A DNA stretch of 64,000 nt from Winogradskya consettensis (GTDB lineage: Bacteria > Actinomycetota > Actinomycetes > Mycobacteriales > Micromonosporaceae): the NCBI RefSeq assembly GCF_018332715.1, contig NZ_BOQP01000028.1:62001-126000 (forward strand), given 5' to 3'. This document shows, piece after piece, positions 47,975 to 56,847 of the stretch. Positions within the stretch are counted from its first letter, which is position 1. Every line of letters begins with the position of its first letter. A program made the position numbers and the translations under genes. A model generated the notes under the pieces. It saw nothing but the letters and a program-made list of their open reading frames with translations, was not told the DNA's origin and made no database searches.

Positions 47975-48751
47975 TCAGCTGACCGGCGGATGGACAGCAG
48001 CTTGGAGGAGGACGAAGAGGGCAATGGCGAGGATGAGGTAGGCGAACGCCCGGCTGAGTCGCCGTGCCGGTAGCCGTGAGGCGAATCTGCCTGCGACGAG
48101 CGAGCCGATGATCGCGGCGGCCGTGAAAGCGCCGGTGACGCGGAAATCGAGGGTGGCGTCGCCGGCGTGGGCGACGAACCCGGCGGCGGAGTTGACGACG
48201 ATGATCGCCAATGAGGTGCCGACGGCAGCCGGCATGGGCAGGCCGAGCAGCACGACCAACGCAGGAATGATGAGGAATCCTCCACCGACGCCGAACAGAC
48301 CGGTGAGGAATCCCACGGCGATGCCGGCGCCGACAGACTTCGGCAGGCAGCCGCGCCAGTTGACGCCGCCGCTGGGAAGTGCGCAGTCGCCGCCGGATTT
48401 GTCGTCGTCGCGCAGCATCCGGGCAGCGGCGGCGACCATGAGGGCGGCGAATCCGAGCAACACCATGCGCGGATCGAGGAGCCGGTTGACCGCGGCCCCG
48501 CCGAACGCCGCGGCGGCGCCGGCGGCGCCGACGACCGCTGCGATACGCCAACGGATCAGCCCGGTGCGCAGCCGTGGCAACAGCGCGGCGGCCGAGGAGA
48601 TCCCCACCACCAGCAATGACGTCGGTACCGCGGTGCTCAGTGGCAGTCCGGCTCCATAGACCAGGGCCGGGACGGCGAGAATGGAGCCGCCGCTCCCAAG
48701 CAGTCCGAGCAGGATGCCGATGAGCGTGCCGAGGCCGATGGCGGCGGTCAC
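47975..48751 (-). CDS. TauE/SafE-family sulfite exporter
   Basis: A 258-residue membrane protein of the TauE/SafE family with two similar halves, each starting with a glycine-rich motif (GLLGSGGSILAVPAL and GLFGVGGGFLIIPALV). It has about eight helices. In cst-type operons TauE is thought to export sulfite or a related sulfur oxyanion. It starts with GTG overlapping the preceding rhodanese stop, so it is the last gene of the sulfur operon. Confidence 0.9.
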   Translation of the reverse strand: MTAAIGLGTLIGILLGLLGSGGSILAVPALVYGAGLPLSTAVPTSLLVVGISSAAALLPRLRTGLIRWRIAAVVGAAGAAAAFGGAAVNRLLDPRMVLLGFAALMVAAAARMLRDDDKSGGDCALPSGGVNWRGCLPKSVGAGIAVGFLTGLFGVGGGFLIIPALVVLLGLPMPAAVGTSLAIIVVNSAAGFVAHAGDATLDFRVTGAFTAAAIIGSLVAGRFASRLPARRLSRAFAYLILAIALFVLLQAAVHPPVS

Positions 48752-49329
48752 GGTTGCGGGCCGGCCAGATCAGAAACGATCTTGTCGAGGCTGGTTCGCG
48801 GTCCACGGTTGTAAGGCAGCCGAGACAACAGCATTCCCATGGCGCAGGTGTTGGTTACCGCGGCAAGTGCCAGCCCCGCGCCGACCACCGCCGCGACCCA
48901 CTTCGCCGCCGGCACCGGGAGGCTGATCAGGACGGCGATGAGCACGATTGACCCGGCGGTCAGCCGAACCTGGCGTTCGAGATCCCATCGGGGTACGCCA
49001 GTGCGCAGAGGGGCGCCGGCCGCCTGCCAGGCGGTGATACCGCCGTGCAGTACGCGCAAATTGGGCAGACCGGCTGCGGCGAGTGCTGCTTCAGCGGCGA
49101 CGGCACGTTGCCCGGACCGGCAGACGAGGACGACCTGTTCGTCCAGGTGGGCGCGGAGTTCGTCGCGGTGCTCGCGCAGCAGGTCGAGCGGCACGTTGTA
49201 GGAGCCTGGGATGTGCGCGGTTTCGAACTCGGCGGGCGTACGCACGTCGATGAGGCGCGGAGCGTTCCCGGTGGTGATGAGATGGCTCAGGTCGGCTGCT
49301 TGCACCGCGGCCGGGTCGCCGCTGCTCAC
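48748..49329 (-). CDS. Rhodanese with C-terminal DUF2892 membrane domain
   Basis: A 193-residue protein. The rhodanese domain (about 10-110) has LIDVRTPAEFETAHIPGS and active-site loop VCRSGQRA with the catalytic Cys. Two membrane helices of DUF2892 type follow (AGSIVLIAVLISLPVPAAKW; VGAGLALAAVTNTCAMG). It probably moves sulfane sulfur near the membrane. Its start overlaps the preceding gene's end by four bases. Confidence 0.9.
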   Translation of the reverse strand: MSSGDPAAVQAADLSHLITTGNAPRLIDVRTPAEFETAHIPGSYNVPLDLLREHRDELRAHLDEQVVLVCRSGQRAVAAEAALAAAGLPNLRVLHGGITAWQAAGAPLRTGVPRWDLERQVRLTAGSIVLIAVLISLPVPAAKWVAAVVGAGLALAAVTNTCAMGMLLSRLPYNRGPRTSLDKIVSDLAGPQP

Positions 49330-50729
49330 GCGTTCTCCTCGGTGCTGGTGATGGTCAGGCCGGCATCGGCGGCTTTTTCATAGGCGTCGTCGAGGTGCAC
49401 CACCGCGCGGCCGGCTCGTTGCAGCAGGCTGGTAGCGGCGGCAGCGCGATAGCCTGAGCCGCAGTGAACCCACACGGTGCCGGTGGGCACCTCGGCGAGC
49501 CGGTGCGGCAGCTCGGGCAGGGGGATGTGCACGGCACCGTTGATGTGGCCGGCCCGCCATTCATTGGTCATCCGTACGTCGATCAGTACCTCGGGCGCAG
49601 GAAGTCCGTGCGGTACGGCTCCGCGGCGAGCCGAGGCCAGATCTTCGAACGTTGCCGTACGGAGCTCGGCCAAACGAGCGTCGTCGCCGGCGGCCCAGTC
49701 CTCGGGCCGGCCGGTCGCTGCGGCGGCGGGCCGTTCGATACCGATACGAGTCAGTTCACGCTGGGCGTCGGCGATCTGCTGCTCGTTGTCGCCGAGCAGG
49801 GTGATCGGGGTGTCCCAAGGGGCCATCCAGCCGAGCCAGGTCGACATGGGCCCGTCGAGTCCGAAGCTCAAGGTACCGGCCAGGTGTCGGTGCGCGAATG
49901 CCTTACGGGTGCGTAGATCGACCACCCATTCGCCGGCGGTGATCCGGTCGGCGAGTTCAACCGGGTCGGCGCGGCGTGCGGGGGTGAGGTCGAGCAGGTC
50001 GGCGCCAGCGGCGTTGCGTGCTCCCATGTGTGCGTAGTAGGCAGGGTAGGCGTCCAACCCGGCGAGGGTCTCGGTGACGAAGTCGTCGGCCTCGAGGCGT
50101 AGGGCAGGGTTCACCCGCCGCTCCCGCCCGATGGTCGAGGCATCTGCGTCGGACTGGGTGGCGGAGCAGAAGCTACCGAATCCGTGTGTCGGCCACACCT
50201 CAGCGCCGTCGGGCAGTATTTCGGCGAGGCGGCGTACCGAGTGGTGCTGGCGGCCGGCCAGGGTGTGAGCACGCTGCTGGCCGAGCAGGTCCGTGCGCCC
50301 CGTGGTGCCGTACAGCAGGGATCCACCGGTGAATGCACCCACTGGTCCGTCGGGACTGTGCAGCACGTACGACAGATGGTGGAAGGTGTGCCCCGGTGTG
50401 GCAACAACCGTGACGCTGATCGCGTCGGACACGGTGATCACGTCGCCGTCGGCGACCGGTAGCCGCTCGAAGCCGACCGTGTCGATGCCGGCCACCAGGT
50501 AGGTCGCACCAGCAACGCGGGCCAGGGCCAGCCCGCCGGATACGTAGTCGTTGTGCAGGTGCGTCTCGGCCACGTGGGTGATTCGAACCCCGAGCCGGCC
50601 GGCCAACGCCAGCACCCTGTCGATATCGCGTTGCGGGTCAACTACCAGCGCCACCCGTCCGTCGTGGGCGAGGTAGCTACGGTCCCCGAGCGACGAGGTC
50701 TCCACGACCTCAACCTCAATAAGTGACAT
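49326..50729 (-). CDS. Persulfide dioxygenase-rhodanese fusion (CstB-like)
   Basis: A 467-residue protein with three parts. The metallo-beta-lactamase-fold persulfide dioxygenase (1-245) carries ETHLHNDYVSGG and TPGHTFHH metal-site segments. A rhodanese-like domain without catalytic Cys follows (about 260-350, WVVDLRTRKAFAHRHL), then an active rhodanese with Cys423 in HCGSGYRA. This is the order found in S. aureus CstB, which oxidises persulfides to thiosulfate. The start at 50729 follows AAAGGAGAAGGCGG. The palindrome 106 bp upstream is the likely repressor site. Confidence 0.9.
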   Translation of the reverse strand: MSLIEVEVVETSSLGDRSYLAHDGRVALVVDPQRDIDRVLALAGRLGVRITHVAETHLHNDYVSGGLALARVAGATYLVAGIDTVGFERLPVADGDVITVSDAISVTVVATPGHTFHHLSYVLHSPDGPVGAFTGGSLLYGTTGRTDLLGQQRAHTLAGRQHHSVRRLAEILPDGAEVWPTHGFGSFCSATQSDADASTIGRERRVNPALRLEADDFVTETLAGLDAYPAYYAHMGARNAAGADLLDLTPARRADPVELADRITAGEWVVDLRTRKAFAHRHLAGTLSFGLDGPMSTWLGWMAPWDTPITLLGDNEQQIADAQRELTRIGIERPAAAATGRPEDWAAGDDARLAELRTATFEDLASARRGAVPHGLPAPEVLIDVRMTNEWRAGHINGAVHIPLPELPHRLAEVPTGTVWVHCGSGYRAAAATSLLQRAGRAVVHLDDAYEKAADAGLTITSTEENA

Positions 50730-50834
50730 CCGCCTTCTCCTTTCGGTGTTTACGCCTGGTCGGGTTGGTGAGCTCAATGAACGCGTCGCGGCTCCGGACG
50801 GTCGGATGACCGGCAACGTCAATGGCTCAGTTGG

Positions 50835-50850
50835 ATACCCCCGGGGGTAT
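50835..50850. promoter_or_regulatory. CstR/CsoR-type operator 1
   Basis: ATACCCCCGGGGGTAT, a perfect 16-bp palindrome between the CstB-like operon and the repressor gene. Confidence 0.75.
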
Positions 50851-50923
50851 GTGCCGGACGGACTGGTGGGATGTGGGCAGGCTGAAGAGGCCCCACATGT
50901 GCGGGGCATCGACAGTCAGACGA

Positions 50924-51253
<330 letters not shown>

Positions 51254-51434
51254 TCACCCCAAGTAACTGCCGTGGCAAAGGTTTCTCGCCGGCAAGGAAG
51301 CCTGTCCAGTTGAAGGCCTCGAAGAAAACTGGCGTTTGACGTTCTTGATCCAGTCCTCACCTGCTGCTTGTTGCCGGCGAACGGTGGACGATCGCCATGC
51401 CACAAGAGGGGACTAACGACTCTGCCCCTCTGGC

Positions 51435-51450
51435 ATACCCCCGCGGGTAT
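51435..51450. promoter_or_regulatory. CstR/CsoR-type operator 3
   Basis: ATACCCCCGCGGGTAT, a near-perfect palindrome 40-56 bp upstream of the CoA-disulfide-reductase-like gene. It is nearly identical to operator 1. Confidence 0.75.
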
Positions 51451-51490
51451 GTTCGGAGAGTGAGTTCACGCCAGCCGCACAGGAGGAGCC

Positions 51491-53119
51491 GTGAAGACGA
51501 TCGTGGTGGGTGGAGTGGCCGGTGGAATGTCGACGGCAACCCGGCTGCGCCGTCTGTCAACTCAGGCGATCATCGTGGTGTTCGAGCGCGGCGAGCATGT
51601 CTCGTACGCCAACTGCGGCTTGCCGTACCACGTGGGTGGCGTGATCGCCGAGCGCCAGGCATTGCTGCTGCAGACGCCAGAGAGCCTGCAGGCCCGCTTC
51701 GACCTCGACGTACGAGTGCAATCCGAGGTCCTCGCCATCGACCGGGACCGTCGAACGGTACGAGTGCGGGACCTGACACTCGGCCGGGAGTACGAAGAAA
51801 CCTACGACCGTCTGGTACTCAGCCCTGGTGCCGTCCCCATCGTGCCCGAGCTGCCCGGAATCAAGCGAGCCCTGACCCTGCGCACGGTGGCTGACGCCGA
51901 CCAGATACGGGCCGCGCTGACCGACGCTCGCACGGCCGTCGTCGTCGGCGGTGGATTCATCGGACTGGAAACCGCTGAGAACCTGGCCCACCGCGGTATG
52001 GCGGTGACGGTGGTCGAGCGCGACGCTCAGGTTCTCGGCATGCTGGACCCGGAACTGGCGGACGCCGTGCACGCCGAACTGTCGCGACATGGAGTAACTC
52101 TGCGTCTGGGTGCCAATCTGGCCAAAGTTCTCCCTGATGCCGTCGAACTCGACGATGGCGAACTCATCGATACCGACGTCGTCCTGCTGGCCATCGGTGT
52201 CCGTCCCGAAGTGGATCTGGCCCGCGACGCCGGCCTGGCGATCGGCCCGCGCGGCGGGATCGCCGTGGACGAGGGCATGCGTACCAGCGACCCGTGCATC
52301 TACGCCGTCGGTGACGCGGTGGAGAAAATCGACGCCACCGACAGCAGACCTCAGCTGATCCCGCTGGCCAACACGGCCAACCGGCAGGGAAGACTCGTGG
52401 CTGACGCAATAGCAGGCCACTCGGTGCACCTCGGCGGGCGGATCGGCACAGCGATCGTGCAGGTCTTCGACCTGACCATCGCCGTCACCGGCTGGAACGA
52501 GAAACGCCTGCGCGCGGCTGCCCGGCCTTACCAGATGATCCACACCCATCCGGCTTCACACGCCGGCTACTTTCCGGGCGCAGACCCGATGTCCTTGAAA
52601 CTGATCTTCGACCCGCGAGACGGCGCCATCCTCGGTGCACAGGCGGTCGGCGGCAAGGGCGTTGACAAACGCATCGACATCCTCGCCACCGCCATGCGCG
52701 CAGGCCTGACCGCTCCCGACCTCGCTGACCTGGAACTGGCGTACGCCCCGGCGTTCGGCTCGGCCAAGGATCCCGTCAACATGTTGGGGTACATCGCCGA
52801 CAACCTGATGTCGGGCACCGAACGCACCGTCCAGTGGCATGAGATCGCCGCCGGAGCCACTCTCCTCGACGTACGCACCGACGACGAGTACGAAGCCGGC
52901 CATATCCCCGGTTCAATCCACATTCCGGTCGACGAGCTGCGCACCCGGCTCGGTGAACTCCCTGCAGTCGACCTGATCGTCTACTGCCAGGTCGGCGTGC
53001 GGGGCCACACCGCCGCTGCTCTCCTCAACGGGCTCGGCCGCAACGCGGTCAACCTTGACGGCGGATACCGCACCTGGATCGCCGGTACCCACAGCGGACT
53101 CGAGAGAGAACCGTGCTGA
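51491..53119 (+). CDS. CoA-disulfide reductase/NADH oxidase-type flavoprotein fused to rhodanese
   Basis: A 542-residue protein. The FAD domain starts VVGGVAGGMSTATRLRR, with redox Cys42 in YANCGLPY, a second nucleotide motif VVGGGFIGLETAE and FAD-binding IYAVGDAVE. A C-terminal rhodanese (about 455-535) has Cys499 in YCQVGVRG. Such CoADR-rhodanese fusions reduce CoA persulfide or polysulfide with NAD(P)H. The GTG at 51491 follows AGGAGGAGCC. Operator 3 lies just upstream, tying it to the CstR-like repressor. Confidence 0.93.
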   Translation: MKTIVVGGVAGGMSTATRLRRLSTQAIIVVFERGEHVSYANCGLPYHVGGVIAERQALLLQTPESLQARFDLDVRVQSEVLAIDRDRRTVRVRDLTLGREYEETYDRLVLSPGAVPIVPELPGIKRALTLRTVADADQIRAALTDARTAVVVGGGFIGLETAENLAHRGMAVTVVERDAQVLGMLDPELADAVHAELSRHGVTLRLGANLAKVLPDAVELDDGELIDTDVVLLAIGVRPEVDLARDAGLAIGPRGGIAVDEGMRTSDPCIYAVGDAVEKIDATDSRPQLIPLANTANRQGRLVADAIAGHSVHLGGRIGTAIVQVFDLTIAVTGWNEKRLRAAARPYQMIHTHPASHAGYFPGADPMSLKLIFDPRDGAILGAQAVGGKGVDKRIDILATAMRAGLTAPDLADLELAYAPAFGSAKDPVNMLGYIADNLMSGTERTVQWHEIAAGATLLDVRTDDEYEAGHIPGSIHIPVDELRTRLGELPAVDLIVYCQVGVRGHTAAALLNGLGRNAVNLDGGYRTWIAGTHSGLEREPC

Positions 53120-53144
53120 TCCGCCACGTTGAGATGGGCCTGCT

Positions 53145-53471
53145 CTATCGCATCGTGTAGATGGTCTTCTCCGTCTGATGACACCGGCGGCACCTGTGGG
53201 CCTGCGGAGCGCTGAACTCCATGTTCGTGTAGAACCACGGTCCCCAATCGTGCTCGGGCCGAGACTCCGTAGCACTGCATCGTTCGCAGCGGCGAACCTG
53301 CTCGCATCCTCCGGCAGCAACGTACGCGAACTCGGTCCAGCTGTGGCGAACCTTCTCGCTCAACTTTCCACATACGGTGCAGACCCGCTGACTCTCGCAT
53401 CGACTGCCGGGAAGGAACCACTGCCCCGCATGCAGGCCGATTGAGCACAACATCCTCCTGAGGACGTTCAT
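53145..53471 (-). CDS. Small cysteine-rich, zinc-ribbon-like protein
   Basis: A 108-residue protein with three CxxC knuckles (CTVC, CERC, CRRC) alternating with HSW and HDWGPW segments, suggesting one or two zinc-binding ribbons. The role is unknown. The ATG at 53471 follows GGAGCCGAG. It is divergent from a tiny membrane protein gene, with a DosR-like box between them at 73-86 bp from this start. Confidence 0.72.
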   Translation of the reverse strand: MNVLRRMLCSIGLHAGQWFLPGSRCESQRVCTVCGKLSEKVRHSWTEFAYVAAGGCEQVRRCERCSATESRPEHDWGPWFYTNMEFSAPQAHRCRRCHQTEKTIYTMR

Positions 53472-53543
53472 CTCGGCTCCCAAGTTTGGAAAACTCCCGT
53501 AGCCCCCATAGTGACGCTAAGACGCTGGCCGGGGATGTGGTCA

Positions 53544-53557
53544 GGGCCCAAAGGCCC
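53544..53557. promoter_or_regulatory. DosR-like box between divergent small genes
   Basis: GGGCC-CAAA-GGCCC, a perfect palindrome in its half-sites, 73-86 bp from the zinc-ribbon gene. A weaker GTGCC-CTCC-GGCCC (53589-53602) is 71-84 bp before the membrane peptide at 53673. Confidence 0.6.
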
Positions 53558-53672
53558 GCAACGGTGAGGTCTATCGAACGGATACGGGGTGCCCTCCGGC
53601 CCTGCACTTGGGAGGAGCGGACGCGGTCTCCTGGAGGTGTCAACAAAGCAGGCACTCACGAGGAGGGCCACC

Positions 53673-53804
53673 ATGCTGAAGCGCAACTTGATCGCGGCGG
53701 GCTACGCCGTCCTGCTGCCGTTGTCCAGCACGATCATCGTCGTTCTGGTCGCGGCCGGCGTCGAAGGAACCGTCTCCGGCATTCGCCGTCTCGCCCGGCG
53801 CTGA
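53673..53804 (+). CDS. 43-residue membrane peptide
   Basis: A short protein with one helix (YAVLLPLSSTIIVVLVAAGVEG) between basic ends (MLKRN; RRLARR). The ATG follows AGGAGGGCCACC, an excellent ribosome-binding site, which makes it likely real. It lies 43 bp upstream of the F420-type gene and may share its transcript. Function unknown. Confidence 0.6.
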   Translation: MLKRNLIAAGYAVLLPLSSTIIVVLVAAGVEGTVSGIRRLARR

Positions 53805-53847
53805 CCAGGGCTGTCAGCTCGGCAGGCAGGGGCTAGGGAGGTGAACG

Positions 53848-54282
53848 ATGATGACGACGCGTCAGTCCGGTAGTCCAGGATCTACCAGATGGATGGTGCC
53901 GGTGCTGCAGTCACCGATCAGTCACGTCCTGCCTCGGTCTGTGGTGCTGCTCCGCTATGTCTCGACAACCGGTGCCACCATCACTCTGCCTGTCCAAGCA
54001 GCGCAGGACAGCGAACGGTTCGTTGTCCTCGTGGGAAATGCCGGACGCAAACGCTGGTGGCGACACTTCCGGCGGGCCGCCTCCGCTGAGGTCTGGCTGG
54101 ACGGCGAATCGCACCACGTCGTCGGCGAGGTCGTTGATGGCACCGGCGAGGCCGCCTCGTTCTATCGTCGTCGATTTCCCAGAACGGCCGGAGCGGAGCC
54201 TGCCGTATTCGTCGAGCTGCGCTGCGATTCCCGGACGCCCTCCGAGCTTCGCCGAGTTCGTTGTCCCAGCGTTGGCTCCTGA
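53848..54282 (+). CDS. Deazaflavin-type nitroreductase-like protein
   Basis: A 144-residue DUF385-like protein: VVLLRYVSTTGATITLPVQAAQD, then FVVLVGNAGRKRWWRHFRRAASAEVWLDG. The GxxGRxxxxP-type element of true Ddn enzymes is altered to STTGATITLP, so cofactor binding is uncertain. The start follows GGGAGGTGAACG. Its 3' end overlaps the start of a frameshifted membrane gene. Confidence 0.7.
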   Translation: MMTTRQSGSPGSTRWMVPVLQSPISHVLPRSVVLLRYVSTTGATITLPVQAAQDSERFVVLVGNAGRKRWWRHFRRAASAEVWLDGESHHVVGEVVDGTGEAASFYRRRFPRTAGAEPAVFVELRCDSRTPSELRRVRCPSVGS

Positions 54283-54720
54283 CCGTCACAGCGGGAGAGT
54301 TCATCGGCTTCGCCGTACCCGCCGTCACCGGCACGCTCACGGCTCACGCCTCCGCCATGACCGCACTCGCGGCCATCCTGCAGCCGAGGCCGCACGCGGC
54401 ACGAAGCGTGGCTTCGCTCAAGCCGCCGCGCTACGGCACGCTGCTGCGATCGGCGGCACGCCGCTGGATCTCGACCCCGCGGCCGCCACAGTCCTGGCGT
54501 ACGCGATCGGAATGTCGCCCTCGGCCCGGCAAGCTGGATCGTGACCACGGCGCTCGAATGACTCGTCGGCCTCGCCGTCTTCCTGGGCTTCGCCATCGTT
54601 GCGGCAACCCGAACAGCCAGTCGCCGTCGTAGCGGCTATCAGGGTCATCGGCGGCCTGATCACGGCGGCCGTTACATCGTCAATCATCGGGCTCGGCCTG
54701 CGCCGACTACTTTGCGGAGC
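54261..54720 (+). pseudogene. Frameshifted multi-helix membrane protein gene
   Basis: Coding-like hydrophobic pieces occur in successive frames: LLTVTAGEFIGFAVPAVTG from about 54270, RGFAQAAALRH and ATVLAYAIGMSPS in a second frame, WIVTTALE ending at a TGA, LVGLAVFLGFAIVAATRT straight after it, and VIGGLITAAVTSSIIGLGLRR in yet another frame. Joined, they look like one multi-pass membrane protein of about 150 residues broken by frameshifts and a stop. It starts inside the end of the upstream gene. Confidence 0.5.
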
Positions 54721-54876
54721 AACCAGGGCGCCGTCAGACAGCCTCGCATTCACCAGCCGAGCAGCGTCCGAGTCGGCCGCCTGCAGGCAGCCAGTCGGAT
54801 CTGGGCCCCGGCCGCTGCGCACGGCAAGGAGTGCCGTCAGGTCCTGGTCATCGGCAGGTCCCGAGGGGCCGTATGG

Positions 54877-54890
54877 GTGCCGAACGGCCC
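54877..54890. promoter_or_regulatory. DosR-like box, hibernation-factor-like gene
   Basis: GTGCC-GAAC-GGCCC, 80-94 bp upstream of the GTG at 54971. Confidence 0.5.
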
Positions 54891-54970
54891 TACATGTACT
54901 ACTTCGGTTCGGCTGATCATGTAAATACGTCCGGATCGACGTGGGCCGGGCGGGACTGTGAGGAGGCGTC

Positions 54971-55333
54971 GTGACGCGCATCGAACAAGTCATCAGCCCG
55001 CAGGTGCACCTCCGCGGTGAAGTAACCCCAGAGGTTTCCGCCTACGCCGTCGCCAAGGTCATGGCAGTGCTGCACCACGCTCCTGGCCCCGTGCTTCGCG
55101 CTTCGTTGACCCTGGACGCGGCTGCGCCCGGCGACCGCGTGGACGCCCACGTGAACATCAACGGAGTCGGCGTTCACGTTCACGGTGTCGGTTCGACGAT
55201 GCAGGAAGCGGCCGACCTCATGCAGGAGCGGCTCCGCTCGCGGCTGCATCATCTGCGCCGCCGGCCTCAGCAGGGCCCGCGGATACCTCCGCCGGAACTC
55301 GGTGAGCCGATCGGCGTGACCGGCGCAAGCTGA
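54971..55333 (+). CDS. HPF/sigma-54-modulation-like ribosome-associated protein
   Basis: A 120-residue protein resembling the N-terminal domain of hibernation-promoting factors: an initial strand (VHLRGEVTPEVSAYAVAKV), a helix, SLTLDAAAPGDRVDAHVNINGVGVHVHG, and a second amphipathic helix (MQEAADLMQERLRSRLHHL) with a basic end. Short HPF-like proteins such as Rv0079 and Rv1738 are DosR-regulated in mycobacteria. The GTG follows GAGGAGGCGTC. Homology is judged by pattern only. Confidence 0.65.
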   Translation: MTRIEQVISPQVHLRGEVTPEVSAYAVAKVMAVLHHAPGPVLRASLTLDAAAPGDRVDAHVNINGVGVHVHGVGSTMQEAADLMQERLRSRLHHLRRRPQQGPRIPPPELGEPIGVTGAS

Positions 55334-55531
55334 CCGTGAAGAGTTTGTCTTCCCTGGCTGATCCGCCCCGGAGTGAAGGTCGCACTTCACCGGGATGGCC
55401 CTGCCCCTGGCGTGACTGCCGATGAACGGCTTTGGTCACGGCGGAACTGCGGCACAGAGCGGACGGACGGCCGCCGAGGTCGGGACCATGAGCTCTGCTC
55501 GGCGGCTGATCTTTCGGCGAAGCTCGTGATC

Positions 55532-56371
55532 ATGAAGTTCATAAGTGACGGCGTGACGCGGCCGAGCGACGACGATGCCCGAGCCGCTCTGGCCGAGTTT
55601 GGTCTAACTACGGCGTTCATGACGATCGTCTTCAGCGCTGTGCGCTGGGGTATCGGCACCGTGACGCCCGCTGCTACCGCCGTCGAGCTGCGTGTCCGGG
55701 TCGTGGTCGTTTCGGCGCTGGTCGGTCTGGTCATCGTGGGATTTGCCAACTCCCGGGCGGGTCGTTTCAGCGGCGCACACATGAATCCGGCCATCACCTT
55801 GGGACTATTTGCTTTCGGAGCGGTGCCGGCCCGGCGGGTCGTGCTGTATCTGCCAGCCCAAGCGGTCGGGTCGATTCTGGCCGCTGTGGTCACCAGACTC
55901 TTGTGGGGGCCGGCGGTGGCCGAAGAGCCGGTCAGGTGGGCAGTCGTTCAGCCGGGACATGGCTGGCACGGGCTGTCCGTCGCCGTTGCCGAGGCAGTAA
56001 CCCTCGGGATCATCGTCACGGTTATGTGCCGGGTGAAGATCCGTCGGCCCAGGTGGCCGTTGGCCTGGATCGTCGGAGTCCTCTTCGGTTTGCAAGGTGC
56101 GGTCCTGGGGACGCTCACGGGTGGGTCGGCCAACCCTGCCCGCCAGCTAGGACCCGCGCTTCTCTCCGGCGAGGCCCGCCTGCTCGCGGTCTACTTGCTC
56201 GCTCCAATAATTGGCGGTCTCCTCGCCGGGTGGATCGCGGATCATTTCGAATACGGACGCTGGTCTCGCGACGGTTACCGTTTCGGAACTCACTCGACCA
56301 TCCGGCCGAAAATGCGGCATTCTGTGGTCGATGCACACATACCATCGAACGGGGTCGACGCATGGCCGTGA
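55532..56371 (+). CDS. Aquaporin/MIP-family channel
   Basis: A 279-residue membrane protein with the two NPA boxes of aquaporins: GAHMNPAITLG and GGSANPARQLGPAL. It has about six helices and charged tails. The residue in the selectivity-filter position after the second NPA is Arg (NPAR), as usual. It would pass water or small uncharged solutes; specificity is unclear. The ATG at 55532 lacks a strong ribosome-binding site; a GTG 18 bases downstream is an alternative. Confidence 0.88.
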   Translation: MKFISDGVTRPSDDDARAALAEFGLTTAFMTIVFSAVRWGIGTVTPAATAVELRVRVVVVSALVGLVIVGFANSRAGRFSGAHMNPAITLGLFAFGAVPARRVVLYLPAQAVGSILAAVVTRLLWGPAVAEEPVRWAVVQPGHGWHGLSVAVAEAVTLGIIVTVMCRVKIRRPRWPLAWIVGVLFGLQGAVLGTLTGGSANPARQLGPALLSGEARLLAVYLLAPIIGGLLAGWIADHFEYGRWSRDGYRFGTHSTIRPKMRHSVVDAHIPSNGVDAWP

Positions 56372-56739
56372 TCTCGCGATATCATTTTCTCGGGAACGCG
56401 GAGGCGAAGCATTCTGCGTTTCACCGTGGGGGAAGTCGTGTGCTCTCATAGGTTGTCAAGTGGTCACTCGGGCTGAGTCACGGTGACATCTCGTGTGGGC
56501 CGTCTGCTCATTCTGGATATAGGTGAACCGCCCACAGCTGAAGCAGTCTGGATCCATCGCAGTCTTTACTGCGCATGGGCCGGCACCCGCCGCACTTGAT
56601 TGGCCGTGGTCACAAGCCTGGTCACAGCATTGATCAACTTCGGCTGGATTGGGTGAAACCGGACGGCATTGCGATGCCATTCTGTCCGTTCTAGTGTACA
56701 TTTAGACACAGGCTGACAGTGCTTAACCGAATTGCAACC
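56372..56739. other. Gene-free stretch before the att-like site
   Basis: About 370 bases with lower G+C than its surroundings and no plausible gene on either strand. Composition changes here, consistent with the edge of a transferred or rearranged segment. Confidence 0.5.
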
Positions 56740-56784
56740 GGACTGGGGGTCAAGGGGTCGCAGGTTCAAATCCTGTCAGCCCGA
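56740..56784 (+). other. tRNA 3'-end-like segment, possible attachment site remnant
   Basis: The stretch reads GGTCGCAGGTTCAAATCC and continues TGTCAGCCCGA. It forms a proper T-arm (GCAGG/CCTGT with loop TTCAAAT, 56760-56776) and a 3' acceptor strand CAGCCCG. Upstream bases give CAGGCTG (56709-56715) with one mismatch as the acceptor 5' strand, but no normal D-arm or anticodon arm. It is therefore not a working tRNA, but resembles the 3' half left by integration at a tRNA gene. Confidence 0.45.
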
Positions 56785-56813
56785 CGATGTGATGTCTCGG
56801 GACATCAGAATAG

Positions 56814-56847
56814 CCCGGACCTACGTTTTCGTAGGTCCGGGTTTTTT
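56814..56847 (+). terminator. Strong rho-independent terminator
   Basis: CCCGGACCTACG pairs with CGTAGGTCCGGG around TTTT, followed by TTTTTT. It is the only classical hairpin plus T-tract in the window and follows the tRNA-like segment. Confidence 0.85.

Noticed and set aside
56709-56784. A complete tRNA gene
   Set aside because: The T-arm and 3' acceptor strand are good, but no D-arm or seven-base anticodon loop can be formed, so only a tRNA-like 3' segment is claimed.
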